A stretch of 35,470 nucleotides of DNA from CAMDBL01 sp964498125 (GCA_964498125.1 CAZCGE010000084.1:1-35470); one strand, 5' to 3'. Counted from the first letter of the stretch, positions 16,072-25,960 are shown. Numbers and translations are program-made. Notes: generated by a model not told the origin, from the letters alone.

Positions 16072-19000
16072 CTATTCGGCAACATCGCTGACAGGTGACG
16101 AGGAGCGTTGACCTCCATCAATCGGCGCCGGCCGCTCCAGCCAATCTACCTTGCCCAACTTGCGTACGATCACGAACTCGTCCCGATTGGTGCCGATGGT
16201 GCCGTAGTAGTTGAAGCCGTAGCTCTGCTGCGCATAGCCACCGATCATGTGCGTCGGCTTGATGATGGTGCGCGTCACCGAGTTGTGGATGCCGCCGCGC
16301 TGGCCGGTCATCTCCGAGCCCGGCACGTTCACGATCTTCTCCTGCGCGTGATACATGAACAGCGTGCCCTCCTTGATGCGCTGCGAGACGACGGCGCGGG
16401 CGACGAGGGCACCGTTCGAGTTGTAGGCCTCCACCCAGTCATTATCGACGATGCCGGCCTTTGCCGCGTCCTTCTCCGAGAGCCACACGATCGGTCCGCC
16501 GCGCGAGAGCGTGAGCATCAGCAAGTTGTCGGTGTAGGTCGAGTGGATGCCCCACTTCTGGTGCGGCGTGATGAAATTGAGAACGATCTGCTTCTCGCCA
16601 TTTGGCTTGGTATCGATTACTGGCTTGACGGTGCGCGTATCGATCGGCGGCCGGTAGGAGACCAGCGCCTCGCCGAACGCGCGCATCCACAGATGATCCT
16701 GGTAAAGCTGCTGGCGGCCCGAAAGCGTGCGCCATGGGATCAATTCATGCACGTTCGTATAGCCCGCGGTGTAGCAGACCTTCTCGCTCTCGAGGCCGGA
16801 CCAGATCGGTGACGAGATGATCTTCCTCGGCTGGGCCACGACATCACGAAAGCGGATCTTCTCGTCCGCCTTGGGGAGCGCGAGATGAGCGTGCTCACGG
16901 CCCGTCGCCTTGGACAACGCCTGCCACGCTTTGACGGCCACCTCGCCGTTGGTCTCCGGCGCCAGCGAGAGGATCACCTCGGTCGCGTCGATGTCGCTCT
17001 CGATGCGGGCGAGTCCCTTCGTGGGGCCCTCCTCCTCGACCACACCGTTGAGCTTCTTCAGGAACTCGACTTCGTGGGCCGTGTTCCACGCAATGCCCTT
17101 GCCGCCGTTGCCGAGCTTCTCCATCAGCGGACCGAGCGACGTGAAACGCTTGTAGAGATTGGGGTAGTCGCGCTCGACGACGGTTACGGTCGGCATCGTC
17201 TTGCCAGGGATTGGCTCGCACTCGCCGCGTTTCCAGTCCTTGACGTCAATGGCCTGCGCGATTTCGCCCGGCGTGTCGTGCAGGATGGGGGTCAGCACGA
17301 CATCCTTCTCGACGCCAAGCACCTCGGGCGCGATCTCCGAGAACTTCTTGGCGATCCCCTTGTAGATCTCCCAGTCGCTGCGTGCCTCCCACAACGGGTC
17401 CACCGCGCCCGTCAGCGGATGGATGAACGGGTGCATGTCGGAGGTGTTGAGATCGTTCTTCTCGTACCAGGTCGCGGTCGGGAGCACGATGTCGGAGTAC
17501 ATGCAGGTCGTCGACATGCGGAAGTCGAGCGTGACGAGCAGATCGAGCTTACCCTCGGGCGCCTGGTCTCGCCATGCGACCTCCTTGACGCGCTTCTTGC
17601 CGAGCGGGCCGAGGTCGTGCCCGAGCACGCCATGGCTCGTGCCGAGCAGATGCTTGAGGAAATACTCATGCCCCTTGCCCGATGAACCGAGCAGATTCGA
17701 GCGCCACACGAACAGGTTGCGCGGCCAGTTGGCGGGATCGTCGGGATCCTCGCAGGAGAGCTGCAAGCTGCCCGATTTGAGGGCCGCTGCCACGTAGTCT
17801 TTCGGCTCGAGCTGGGCCTGGGCAGCCTTGGCGGCTATCGTGAGCGGGTTTTGCTTGAGCTGCGGCGCCGACGGCAGCCAGCCCATGCGCTCGGCGCGCA
17901 CGTTGTAATCGATCAGCGCTCCGTCCCATGGTCCAGCTGGCGCCGTCGGCGACACGATTTCTTTGACATCGAGCGTCTCGTAGCGCCACTGGTCGGTGTG
18001 CGCATAGAAGCACGACGTCGAGTTCTGCTGGCGCGGCGGACGGCTCCAGTCGAGGGCGAAGGCAAGAGGAAGCCAGCCCGACTGCGGCCTCAGCTTCTCC
18101 TGGCCGACGTAGTGGGACCAGCCCCCCCCGGACTGTCCCACGCACCCGCACATGACGAGCATGTTGATCGCGGACCGGTAGTTCATGTCGGCGTGGTACC
18201 AATGGTTCATGGCGGCGCCGATGATGATCATCGAGCGGCCATTGGTCTTCTCCGCGTTGCGGGCGAACTCGCGGGCGACCTGGATGATCTGGCCGCGCGG
18301 CACACCGGTGATCGCCTCGGCCCAGGCCGGCGTGTACGGCGCCATGTCGTCGTAGCAGCGCGCGACGTGGCCGCCGCCGAAGCCGCGGTCGATGCCGTAG
18401 TTGGCGAGGAAGAGGTCGTAGACCGAGGCGACAAGGGTCTCGCCGTCTTTCAATGCGAGGCGCTTCACCGGAACATTGCGCGGCAGCACGCTCGGGTGCT
18501 TGGTGCCGGCGAAGTGGTCATGCTCGATGTTGCCGAAATAGGGAAAAGCGACGGCCTCGACGTCGTCCTTGAGCGGGGCGAGCGAGAGCCTGAGCTTCGT
18601 TGCGGCGGCGTTGCCGGCTCTCTCCTCGAGGTTCCACTTGCCGGTCTCGCCCCAACGGAATCCGACCGAGCCGTTGGGGGCGACAACGTTGCCCGAGGTC
18701 TCGTCGAAGGCGACCGTCTTCCAGTCGGGATTGTTGGTCTCGGTCAGAGACCCCTCGAAATCGGAGGCACGCAGCAGACGGTCGGGCACAAGATGCTCGC
18801 CCTGCTTTACCAGCCGCACCAGCATCGGCATGTCGGTAAACTTGCGGACGTAGTCCTCGAAGTAGGGAACCTGGCGGTCGACGTGGAACTCCTTCAGGAT
18901 CACGTGGCCCATGGCTAGGCCAAGCGCCGCGTCGGTGCCCTGCTTCACGGAGAGCCATAGATCGGCGAATTTCGACGCCTCTGAATAGTCCGGGCAGATG

Positions 19001-19836
19001 ACGACGCTCTTGGCGCCCTTGTAGCGGACCTCGGTGTAGAAGTGCGCGTCGGGCGTGCGCGTCTGCGGCACGTTCGAGCCCCAGAGAATCAGGAAGCCCG
19101 AATTATACCAGTCGGCACTTTCGGGCACGTCGGTCTGCTCGCCCCACGTCTGCGGGGAAGCCGGCGGCAGGTCGCAGTACCAGTCGTAGAATGACATGCA
19201 CACGCCGCCCAGCAGCGACAAATAACGCGAGCCGGCGGCGTATGAGACCATCGACATGGCCGGGATCGGCGAGAAGCCGAACACACGGTCGGGGCCGTAG
19301 GTCTTGGCCGTGTAGGCGTTTGCGGCGGCGATGATCTCTGTGACCTCGTCCCAACTCGCGCGCACGAAGCCGCCGTGGCCGCGCTTCCTCGTGTAGGACG
19401 CGCGCTTGTCAAGATTCTCGACGATCGAGGCCCAGGCCGCGACCGGCATCAATGTGGCGCGCGCCTCACGCCAGAGCTTCACGAGCCGCGAGCGCACGAG
19501 CGGGTATTTCACGCGATTGCCCGAGTAGAGATACCAGCTGTAGGACGCGCCCCGCGAGCAGCCGCGCGGCTCGTGGTTCGGCAGATCGGGACGCGTGCGG
19601 GGATAGTCGGTCTGCTGCGTTTCCCACGTGACGATCCCGCCCTTGACGTAGATCTTCCAGGAGCACGAGCCGGTGCAGTTGGCGCCGTGCGTCGAGCGCA
19701 CGATCTTGTCGTGCTGCCAGCGTTTGCGATAGCCGTCCTCCCAGCGACGATCCTCGTCGGTCGTGATGCCGTGACCGTTCGCGAACGGCTCCGTGGAGCG
19801 CTTGAAGAACGTCAGTCGATCGAAGAAGTGGCTCAT
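16072..19836 (-). CDS. narG: Respiratory nitrate reductase alpha subunit (molybdopterin catalytic)
   Basis: Reduces nitrate to nitrite at a bis-MGD molybdenum centre on the cytoplasmic side of the membrane. The 1,254-residue protein is full length. The unusual N-terminal [4Fe-4S] site is ligated by H50, C54, C58 and C93 (HGANCTGSCSW and RGCSRG). The molybdenum ligand Asp falls at residue 222 (FYDWYCDLPPASPQTWGEQT), the same number as in E. coli NarG. It is followed by ILWGSNVPQTRTPDAHF. There is no twin-arginine signal, as usual for the membrane-bound enzyme. GGAG is positioned eight bases before the ATG. It lies 18 bases after narK in the same transcript. Confidence 0.98.
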   Translation of the reverse strand: MSHFFDRLTFFKRSTEPFANGHGITTDEDRRWEDGYRKRWQHDKIVRSTHGANCTGSCSWKIYVKGGIVTWETQQTDYPRTRPDLPNHEPRGCSRGASYSWYLYSGNRVKYPLVRSRLVKLWREARATLMPVAAWASIVENLDKRASYTRKRGHGGFVRASWDEVTEIIAAANAYTAKTYGPDRVFGFSPIPAMSMVSYAAGSRYLSLLGGVCMSFYDWYCDLPPASPQTWGEQTDVPESADWYNSGFLILWGSNVPQTRTPDAHFYTEVRYKGAKSVVICPDYSEASKFADLWLSVKQGTDAALGLAMGHVILKEFHVDRQVPYFEDYVRKFTDMPMLVRLVKQGEHLVPDRLLRASDFEGSLTETNNPDWKTVAFDETSGNVVAPNGSVGFRWGETGKWNLEERAGNAAATKLRLSLAPLKDDVEAVAFPYFGNIEHDHFAGTKHPSVLPRNVPVKRLALKDGETLVASVYDLFLANYGIDRGFGGGHVARCYDDMAPYTPAWAEAITGVPRGQIIQVAREFARNAEKTNGRSMIIIGAAMNHWYHADMNYRSAINMLVMCGCVGQSGGGWSHYVGQEKLRPQSGWLPLAFALDWSRPPRQQNSTSCFYAHTDQWRYETLDVKEIVSPTAPAGPWDGALIDYNVRAERMGWLPSAPQLKQNPLTIAAKAAQAQLEPKDYVAAALKSGSLQLSCEDPDDPANWPRNLFVWRSNLLGSSGKGHEYFLKHLLGTSHGVLGHDLGPLGKKRVKEVAWRDQAPEGKLDLLVTLDFRMSTTCMYSDIVLPTATWYEKNDLNTSDMHPFIHPLTGAVDPLWEARSDWEIYKGIAKKFSEIAPEVLGVEKDVVLTPILHDTPGEIAQAIDVKDWKRGECEPIPGKTMPTVTVVERDYPNLYKRFTSLGPLMEKLGNGGKGIAWNTAHEVEFLKKLNGVVEEEGPTKGLARIESDIDATEVILSLAPETNGEVAVKAWQALSKATGREHAHLALPKADEKIRFRDVVAQPRKIISSPIWSGLESEKVCYTAGYTNVHELIPWRTLSGRQQLYQDHLWMRAFGEALVSYRPPIDTRTVKPVIDTKPNGEKQIVLNFITPHQKWGIHSTYTDNLLMLTLSRGGPIVWLSEKDAAKAGIVDNDWVEAYNSNGALVARAVVSQRIKEGTLFMYHAQEKIVNVPGSEMTGQRGGIHNSVTRTIIKPTHMIGGYAQQSYGFNYYGTIGTNRDEFVIVRKLGKVDWLERPAPIDGGQRSSSPVSDVAE

Positions 19837-19854
19837 CTCAAGGTCTCCGGCGAC

Positions 19855-22599
19855 TCATGCGGCAGGTTGTGAGGCAGGCTTGGACGGTCGGCCTCCGCTG
19901 CCCCGCTCGACGTCGAACAGGAGGCTTCCGGGTTTGGTGTAGTAATGCCAGGTCAGTGCGAGGCAGCTCACGTAGAAGGCGAGGAACACGTAGAGCGCCG
20001 CCTCGACGCTACCGGTCAGCGCGATCGACGTGCCGTAGGCTTTCGGGATGAAGAAGCCGCCGTAAGCCCCGATCGCGGACGAGAAGCCGATGATCGCAGC
20101 CGATTCCTTCTCGGCCTGACGAATGCTCTCGGCACCCTTCAGCTGCGGCTCGAGGCGCAGCACCTCCTGTCGCATGATCACTGGGATCATCTGGAAGGTC
20201 GAAGCGTTGCCGACGCCGGTCGCCAGGAACAACAGCATGAACATCGCGAAGAAGCCGACAAACGATCCGGCCTCGAGGAAATAGAGCACACCGGCCACAC
20301 CGATCATCATGACGATGAACACCCAGAACGTGACGCGCCCACCACCCCATTTGTCCGCGATCCAGCCGCTCGACATCCGCGCCACCGATCCAACCAGCGG
20401 CCCGAGGAACACGAACTTGAGTGCGTCGATCTCGGGGAACTGCGTTTTCATCAGCAGTGGGAAGCCCGCCGAGTAGCCGATGAACGAGCCGAACGTGCCG
20501 ATGTAGAGCCAGCACATGATCCAGTTGTGCCGGCGCTTGAAGATCACGGACTGCTCGGCAAACGAGGCCCTGGCCGAGGCGATGTCGTTCATGCCGAACC
20601 AAGCGGCGAATGCGCTCGCCACGATGAACGGCACCCAGATGTAGCCCGCGTTCTGCAGCCACAGCTTCGTGGTCCGGCCAGTCTCGGTCACGCTCTGCGG
20701 CTCGCCGCCGAGCCAGCCGAACACGCCCATCGTTATGACAATCGGTACGACAAACTGGACGGCGGAGACGCCGAGGTTGCCGAAGCCGGCATTCAGCGCC
20801 AGTGCGTTGCCTTTTTCGGCCTTGGGGAAGAAGAACGAGATATTGGACATCGAGGAGGCGAAGTTGCCGCCGCCGACGCCGCACAGCAGCGCCAGCATCA
20901 GGAAGATCCAATACGGCGTGTTGGGGTCCTGCACCGCCGCGCCGATGCCGAGCGCAGGAAAGATCAACGACCAGGTCGCAACCGTCGTCCACAGCCGCCC
21001 GCCGAAGATCGGCACCACGAACGAATAGAAGATGCGCAGCGTCGCGCCGGAGAGTGCCGGCAGGGCGGCGAGCCAGAACAGCTGATCCGTCGTGTACTTG
21101 AAGCCGATCGCCGGAAGCTTGGCGACGACCACCGACCACATCATCCACACCGCGAACGATAATAGTAGCGCCGGAATCGAGATCATCAGATTGCGACGCG
21201 CCACGGCCTTGCCGGTTGCCTCCCAGAACTCTTTGTCCTCTGGCCGCCAGTCGGTCAGCACTGCGCCGGAAAGGGCCCCGATCTGTTTGGGGCCGTGGAT
21301 CTCCTGCATCTCCGGCAATTCCGGCAGCTGCCGCAGCGCCGCCCCGACCGCATCGCGTTCCATGGCGCGGATTGCGACGTGCATCCACACGAGCGACACC
21401 GTGGCAACGGCGAACAGCAGCATGAAACAGCTGGTCCACACCCCGGTGAGGTCATTGGCGATACCGAACATGATCGGCAGCACGAAGCCGCCGAGCCCTC
21501 CGACAAGGCCGACGACACCGCCGACCGGACCGACGCGACCGGGATAATAGACGGGGATGTGCTTGTAGACGGCGGCCTTGCCGAGACTCATGAAGAAGCC
21601 GAGGACGAAAACGAGCACGGTGAACCCGACTAAGCCTGTCTCCAACTGGAACCTGATCGGCCCCCCGATGCCTCTGACGATGTATTCGGTCGGCGGGTAG
21701 CTCAGGACGAAGCAGACCGCGGCCGACACCCCGAACGTCCAGTACATCACGCGGCGTGCGCCGTACTGATCCGACAGCACGCCGCCGTAGATGCGGAACA
21801 GGCTTGCAGGTACCGAGTAGAACGCGCCGATCATGCCAGCAGTGGCGATGTCTAGCCCGTAGACGCCGATCAGATAGCGCGGCAACCACAATGCCAGCGC
21901 GACGAACGCGCCAAACACGAAGAAATAGTAGAGCGAGAAGCGCCAGACCTGGATGTTCCGCAGCGGCTCGAGCATGGCTGACAGCGGTTCCGGCTTGAGC
22001 CCCGCCTTGCGCCGCGCCTCGAGCTGCGGGTCATCCCGCGTCAACAGCCAGAACGCGATCGCCATGGCCACTAGCGACAGCGCCCAGATGTTGGCAACGG
22101 CTTTCCAGCCGTAGGCGACCATGATGAACGGCGCCAGGAATTTGGTGACCGCTGCGCCGACGTTGCCGGCGCCGAAAATGCCGAGTGCAGTTCCCTGTTT
22201 CTCGGTCGGATACCACTTCGACACGTAGGTGATGCCGACGGCGAACGAGCCGCCGGCGATGCCGACGCCAAGGGCAGCCAGCAGAAACGTCGGGTAGCTA
22301 TACGCGAATGTCAGCAGCCACGTAGCGACCGCCGCCGACAACATGACCGCCACATAGACGATGCGGCCGCCATACTGGTCGGTCCAGATGCCGAGCATCA
22401 AGCGGATCAGCGAGCCGGTCAGGATCGGCGTACCTACCAACAGGCCGAATTGCGTCTCGTTGAGCCCGAGGTCGTTCTTGATCTGGATGCCGATGATCGA
22501 AAAGATCGTCCAGACCGCGAAGCAGACGGTGAAGGCGATGGTGGAACGCCAGAGCGCACGAGATTGGTCGCCTGGCCTGACAGCCGATAAGTCATTCAT
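19855..22599 (-). CDS. narK: Fused NarK1-NarK2 nitrate/nitrite transporter
   Basis: Two major-facilitator transporters in one chain of about 914 residues. The N-terminal half (NarK1-like, nitrate/proton symport) has LWRSTIAFTVCFAVWTIFSI, GVGIAGGSFAVGITYVSKWYP and GPVGGVVGLVGGLGGFVLPI. The C-terminal half (NarK2-like, nitrate/nitrite antiport) has GVGGGNFASSMSNISFFFPK, KGNALALNAGFGNLGVSAVQ and about 12 more spans. Such fusions are known in Paracoccus and relatives (family knowledge): one half starts uptake, the other exchanges nitrate for nitrite. The frame is open to 22,743, but that would place the FNR/FixK box inside the coding region. The ATG at 22,599 (MNDLSAVRPG) fits the promoter, although its ribosome-binding site is weak. 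Confidence 0.92.
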   Translation of the reverse strand: MNDLSAVRPGDQSRALWRSTIAFTVCFAVWTIFSIIGIQIKNDLGLNETQFGLLVGTPILTGSLIRLMLGIWTDQYGGRIVYVAVMLSAAVATWLLTFAYSYPTFLLAALGVGIAGGSFAVGITYVSKWYPTEKQGTALGIFGAGNVGAAVTKFLAPFIMVAYGWKAVANIWALSLVAMAIAFWLLTRDDPQLEARRKAGLKPEPLSAMLEPLRNIQVWRFSLYYFFVFGAFVALALWLPRYLIGVYGLDIATAGMIGAFYSVPASLFRIYGGVLSDQYGARRVMYWTFGVSAAVCFVLSYPPTEYIVRGIGGPIRFQLETGLVGFTVLVFVLGFFMSLGKAAVYKHIPVYYPGRVGPVGGVVGLVGGLGGFVLPIMFGIANDLTGVWTSCFMLLFAVATVSLVWMHVAIRAMERDAVGAALRQLPELPEMQEIHGPKQIGALSGAVLTDWRPEDKEFWEATGKAVARRNLMISIPALLLSFAVWMMWSVVVAKLPAIGFKYTTDQLFWLAALPALSGATLRIFYSFVVPIFGGRLWTTVATWSLIFPALGIGAAVQDPNTPYWIFLMLALLCGVGGGNFASSMSNISFFFPKAEKGNALALNAGFGNLGVSAVQFVVPIVITMGVFGWLGGEPQSVTETGRTTKLWLQNAGYIWVPFIVASAFAAWFGMNDIASARASFAEQSVIFKRRHNWIMCWLYIGTFGSFIGYSAGFPLLMKTQFPEIDALKFVFLGPLVGSVARMSSGWIADKWGGGRVTFWVFIVMMIGVAGVLYFLEAGSFVGFFAMFMLLFLATGVGNASTFQMIPVIMRQEVLRLEPQLKGAESIRQAEKESAAIIGFSSAIGAYGGFFIPKAYGTSIALTGSVEAALYVFLAFYVSCLALTWHYYTKPGSLLFDVERGSGGRPSKPASQPAA

Positions 22600-22671
22600 G
22601 AGACAGCCCCGTATGATGCGGTCGTGATGGCACGCTCGAGGGCACAATGACGCGTCGCGGCGGGGCGACCA

Positions 22672-22685
22672 TTGATGTCGATCAA
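22672..22685 (-). promoter_or_regulatory. Perfect FNR/FixK box of the nar operon
   Basis: Minus strand TTGATCGACATCAA matches the consensus TTGAT-N4-ATCAA exactly. Twenty-two bases downstream lies CATTGT, a weak -10 element at the spacing expected for activation from -41.5. The predicted transcription start is near 22,637, about 38 bases before the narK ATG. This supports anaerobic activation of the whole nar operon by a Crp/Fnr protein, with the FixK-like gene at 33,329-34,042 the nearest candidate. Confidence 0.85.
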
Positions 22686-22790
22686 GCGCCATGGCCGGCA
22701 AGGGGCTTTCCGGCTCGTCTGTCTGCGTCTGCAGGGCGCTCATTTTGAGCCTGCGGAGCCGATGCCTTCATGGCTGTGCACTGTCGTGCT

Positions 22791-25472
22791 TCAGGAGGAA
22801 ACCGCCCGACCCAGCTGAAGCACAACGCGGCGGACGGAAGAATCACCTGGCTCCAGGCCGACGGTGAATCCCAGCTCGCGGCACATCCGCAACATGGTCG
22901 CATTCTCGGCCAGCACCGAGCCAAACAGCTCGTTCAGCCCGGTTGCCAGTGCATAGTCGATCAGCTGGCGCATCAGTAGCCAACCCAGGCCTCGGCCCTT
23001 GAGATCGGAGCGCACCAGCACGGCAAATTCGGCACGCTCGTAGTCGGGATCGGCAACAAAGCGGGATACGCCGAGCAATTCGCCGGTCGCTTGCGCCAGG
23101 GCCACAAAGGCGATCTCGCGTGCATAGTCGATCTGTGTCAAACGGGCGAGGAACCTGTGCGATAGGTGTTTCGTGGGCACAAACAGGCGCAACCGCAGAT
23201 CCTCAGGCGTGACGCGCACCAGGAACGCCTCATAGAGCGTCTCGTCCTCGGGTCTGATCGGGCGCAGCAGCAATTTGTCGACTCCTGGAAGATCAACCTG
23301 CTTCTCCCAGTGTGCGGGATACGGCTCGACAACGAGTGGAACTCGCGGGTCGCGCTTCTCATCGGCAACCTTGAAGCGCGCATCGAGTGCGATGACGCCC
23401 TCCTCGTCGGCAAGGAATGGATTGATGTCGATCTCGCGGATTTGGGTGTGGTTGCAGACCAGTGCGCCGAGACGCACCAGAACTTCGGCGATCGCCGTGA
23501 TATTGGCCGGCTTCCTGTCACGGTACCCGGCCAACAGGCGGCTGATACGCGTGCGCCCGACCATGTCGCGGGCAAGCACGAGATCGAGCGGCGGCAGCGC
23601 CAGGGACGTGTCCGCGATCACTTCCACCGCAGTGCCACCGGCGCCAAACATCATGAGCGGGCCAAATGTGTCATCGACCGACATGCCGGCGATCAGCTCG
23701 TGCGCGTGGGGACGCCGGATCATCGGCGACAGCGTGAAGCCGGAGATGCGTGCTTGTGGTCGCGCCGCCGTGATGCGGGTCAGCATCGCCTGCGCGGCGT
23801 CCTGAACGGCCGCAGTACTTCTCAGGTCGAGATAGACGCCGCCGACGTCCGACTTGTGGCTGATGTCGTCCGACAGGATCTTGAGCACGACGCTGTCGTG
23901 CAGCGCCAAAAGACGCACTGCCGACTGAGCCGCCGCCGCAGGGGTTTCGGCGACCACCGAAGCCGCGACGGGAATTCCGTAAGCTTCGAGCAGGGCCTTG
24001 CTCTCGACCTCCGACAGAATGGAGCGGCCCGCTGCAAGGGCTGTCCTGATTACATCTCCAACGCGGCTAGCATCCGGCGCAGGACCAGCAGGCATCGCCG
24101 ATGGCGTGCGCATGAGTTCGTCCTGCGCGCGGGCATGGCGGACGAGCTGCGCGAAGCCGCGGACAGCAGCACCCGGCGTTTCGAACGATGGAATCTTTTC
24201 GCGTGCGAACAGCTGCCTGACCTCGCCCGCCGCACCGTCGCCCAACCAGTTGGTCACGAGCGGCTTTGCCGATTTGGAATTCCGATAGGTGGACACGACG
24301 TGGCGGGCAATCTCCGTGCTCGAGGCCAGAGCCGTAGGGCAATGGATGGCAAGCACGGCATCGTTCATGTCGTCGGCGAGCACGGCGTCGAGCGCCGCGG
24401 CGTAGCGCTCCGGGCTCGCATCACCGATGACGTCGACTGGATTTGCCCATGACCACGTGGGCGGCAGCAGTCGGTCAAGTGCCACCCGGGTCTTGGCTCC
24501 GAGCTCTGCCAGCTTGCCTCCAACATCGCCGAGATGATCGGCGGCGAGCACCCCGGCACCGCCGCCGTTGGTGAGAATCACCAGACGCTCACCCATCAAG
24601 CGTGGAACCCGCGCTAGCATCTCAGCCGCCTCGAACAGCTCGGCAAGCGCGGTCACTCGCAGCAATCCGGCGCGACGAAATGCGGACTCATAGGCTGCGT
24701 CCTGGCCGGCAAGCCGACCTGTATGGGACGCTGCTGCACGCGCCGCCGTCGCATGGCGTCCTGACTTGATGATGATGACTGGCTTGGCGCGCGCGGCGCG
24801 CCGGGCGGCAGACAAGAACTTGGGCGCGTGCGTCACGGCTTCCATGTAGATGAGAATGGCGCGGCTCTTGATATCGCCGGCAAGATAGTCGAGCAGGTCG
24901 CCGAAATCGACGTCGGCCATGTCACCCAGCGATACGACGTGTGAAAATCCGATTCCGCGCGCGCAAGCCCAGTCGACCACTGCCGTGACCAGCGCGCCGG
25001 ATTGCGACAGAAAGGCGAGATCGCCGGGTAGCCCGGCACGGTGAGCAAAGCTGGCATTGAGGCCGAGCGGCGGCAGCATCAGACCGATGCTGTTGGGCCC
25101 GAGGATTCGAACCAGTTTGGGCCGGGCCGCATCGAGCATCTGCTGCTTTAATTGTACGTCGAGCCCTGCCGTGATAACCAGAACCGCGCGACAGCCCTTC
25201 TCGGCAAGCTCTCCGACCAGCCCAGGCACGCTGGCCGGCGGCGTCGAGATCACAGCCAGGTCGGGAACATCAGGAAGCGCGCTCACGCTTGGATAGCAGC
25301 GCCGCTCCAGAATGCTGGTGTGGTTCGGGTTGACGAAAGTGACGGGACCCTGAAATGCCGCCGCCGTCAGATTCCGCGCGATCGTGCCGCCGACAGAGGA
25401 CTCACGAGTCGTCGCCCCAATGAGCGCGATCGATTTCGGGGCCAGCATCGCTTCGAGATTGCGGATCGTCAT
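22791..25472 (-). CDS. ADP-forming acyl-CoA ligase fused to a GNAT acetyltransferase (Pat-like)
   Basis: Resembles PatZ/Pat enzymes, which acetylate lysines of other proteins (for example acyl-CoA synthetases) using acetyl-CoA. The 893-residue order is: CoA-binding domain (APKSIALIGATTRESSVGGT, ILGPNSIGLMLPP); ligase-CoA domain with H250 in ASHTGRLAG, the position of the phosphohistidine in true ADP-forming ligases; ATP-grasp domain (about 480-690, VVLKILSDDISHKSDVGGVY); and C-terminal GNAT (about 730-890, FAVLVRSDLKGRGLGWLLMR). H250 is present, so residual ligase chemistry cannot be excluded. It starts 13 bases after the small gene at 25,486 and so shares its promoter, next to a pair of FixK-like sites. 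Confidence 0.88.
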   Translation of the reverse strand: MTIRNLEAMLAPKSIALIGATTRESSVGGTIARNLTAAAFQGPVTFVNPNHTSILERRCYPSVSALPDVPDLAVISTPPASVPGLVGELAEKGCRAVLVITAGLDVQLKQQMLDAARPKLVRILGPNSIGLMLPPLGLNASFAHRAGLPGDLAFLSQSGALVTAVVDWACARGIGFSHVVSLGDMADVDFGDLLDYLAGDIKSRAILIYMEAVTHAPKFLSAARRAARAKPVIIIKSGRHATAARAAASHTGRLAGQDAAYESAFRRAGLLRVTALAELFEAAEMLARVPRLMGERLVILTNGGGAGVLAADHLGDVGGKLAELGAKTRVALDRLLPPTWSWANPVDVIGDASPERYAAALDAVLADDMNDAVLAIHCPTALASSTEIARHVVSTYRNSKSAKPLVTNWLGDGAAGEVRQLFAREKIPSFETPGAAVRGFAQLVRHARAQDELMRTPSAMPAGPAPDASRVGDVIRTALAAGRSILSEVESKALLEAYGIPVAASVVAETPAAAAQSAVRLLALHDSVVLKILSDDISHKSDVGGVYLDLRSTAAVQDAAQAMLTRITAARPQARISGFTLSPMIRRPHAHELIAGMSVDDTFGPLMMFGAGGTAVEVIADTSLALPPLDLVLARDMVGRTRISRLLAGYRDRKPANITAIAEVLVRLGALVCNHTQIREIDINPFLADEEGVIALDARFKVADEKRDPRVPLVVEPYPAHWEKQVDLPGVDKLLLRPIRPEDETLYEAFLVRVTPEDLRLRLFVPTKHLSHRFLARLTQIDYAREIAFVALAQATGELLGVSRFVADPDYERAEFAVLVRSDLKGRGLGWLLMRQLIDYALATGLNELFGSVLAENATMLRMCRELGFTVGLEPGDSSVRRVVLQLGRAVSS

Positions 25473-25485
25473 GGAGTCTTGGCCC

Positions 25486-25776
25486 TCATGCCACGGTCTT
25501 TCTCGAACCGTCGGGGCGCGCCTCGGGATGTCCTTTCAGGAAATGATGCAGAACATGCAGTAGCATCTGCACGTGCGCCCGGTCACCGCGCGCCTGTGCG
25601 GCTCGAACATCGTCAATAATCATATATCTGATTGTCTCAGCCCCATGCGCGTGATTGAGCAGGTACTGGGCGAGCGCCGCCGCGGCGATTTCCGGCAGGT
25701 GCTCATGCTCGGCAATCGCGAGTACCTCTTCCTCGTTCAGGCCACACATTGCGATGCAATCAACGAGACAAATCAT
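25486..25776 (-). CDS. Small conserved-looking protein upstream of the acetyltransferase gene
   Basis: A 96-residue acidic, helical protein of unknown function (MICLVDCIAMCGLNEEEVLA, then IAEHEHLPEIAAAALAQYLL). The start at 25,776 is preceded by GGAG with six bases spacing; a TTG at 25,794 is the longer alternative. No signal peptide or membrane span. It contains three closely spaced Cys near the N-terminus (C3, C7, C11). The 13-base gap to the ligase-GNAT gene indicates an operon, so it may be a regulator or partner of that enzyme. This is inference from position only. Confidence 0.7.
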   Translation of the reverse strand: MICLVDCIAMCGLNEEEVLAIAEHEHLPEIAAAALAQYLLNHAHGAETIRYMIIDDVRAAQARGDRAHVQMLLHVLHHFLKGHPEARPDGSRKTVA

Positions 25777-25925
25777 CTCGCGCTCCAGCTGCAAGCGACC
25801 AAAGGTCCACCGGACCTCACGCGGTCGCCGGGATCTCTCGTTGCCAAGGATGTGGATGGTGTTATCACAGGCTCTCCAACGGAAACTGGTTTTGGAGAAT
25901 GTGCGCGGGGTGGGTGGCCGGAGCG

Positions 25926-25939
25926 TTGATATAAGTCAA
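25926..25939. promoter_or_regulatory. FixK/FNR box between the acetyltransferase operon and the P-type ATPase
   Basis: TTGATATAAGTCAA, a good FixK-type palindrome (TTGAT-N4-GTCAA). It lies 72 bases upstream of the ATPase ATG at 26,011 and 150 bases upstream of the divergent small gene at 25,776, so it could serve either. Read rightward, activation from -41.5 would start transcription near 25,974. That rules out the longer ATPase start at 25,939, whose ATG overlaps the box. Confidence 0.7.
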
Positions 25940-25960
25940 TGGAAGTAGCGGCGACCCTCC

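Noticed and set aside
17851..18918. 355-codon plus-strand frame antisense to narG
   Set aside because: It mirrors conserved narG codons and has no independent features or ribosome-binding site.
19945..21162. 405-codon plus-strand frame antisense to narK
   Set aside because: High-GC shadow: the product is rich in Arg, His and Asp with no family motifs, while the opposite strand encodes a clear transporter.
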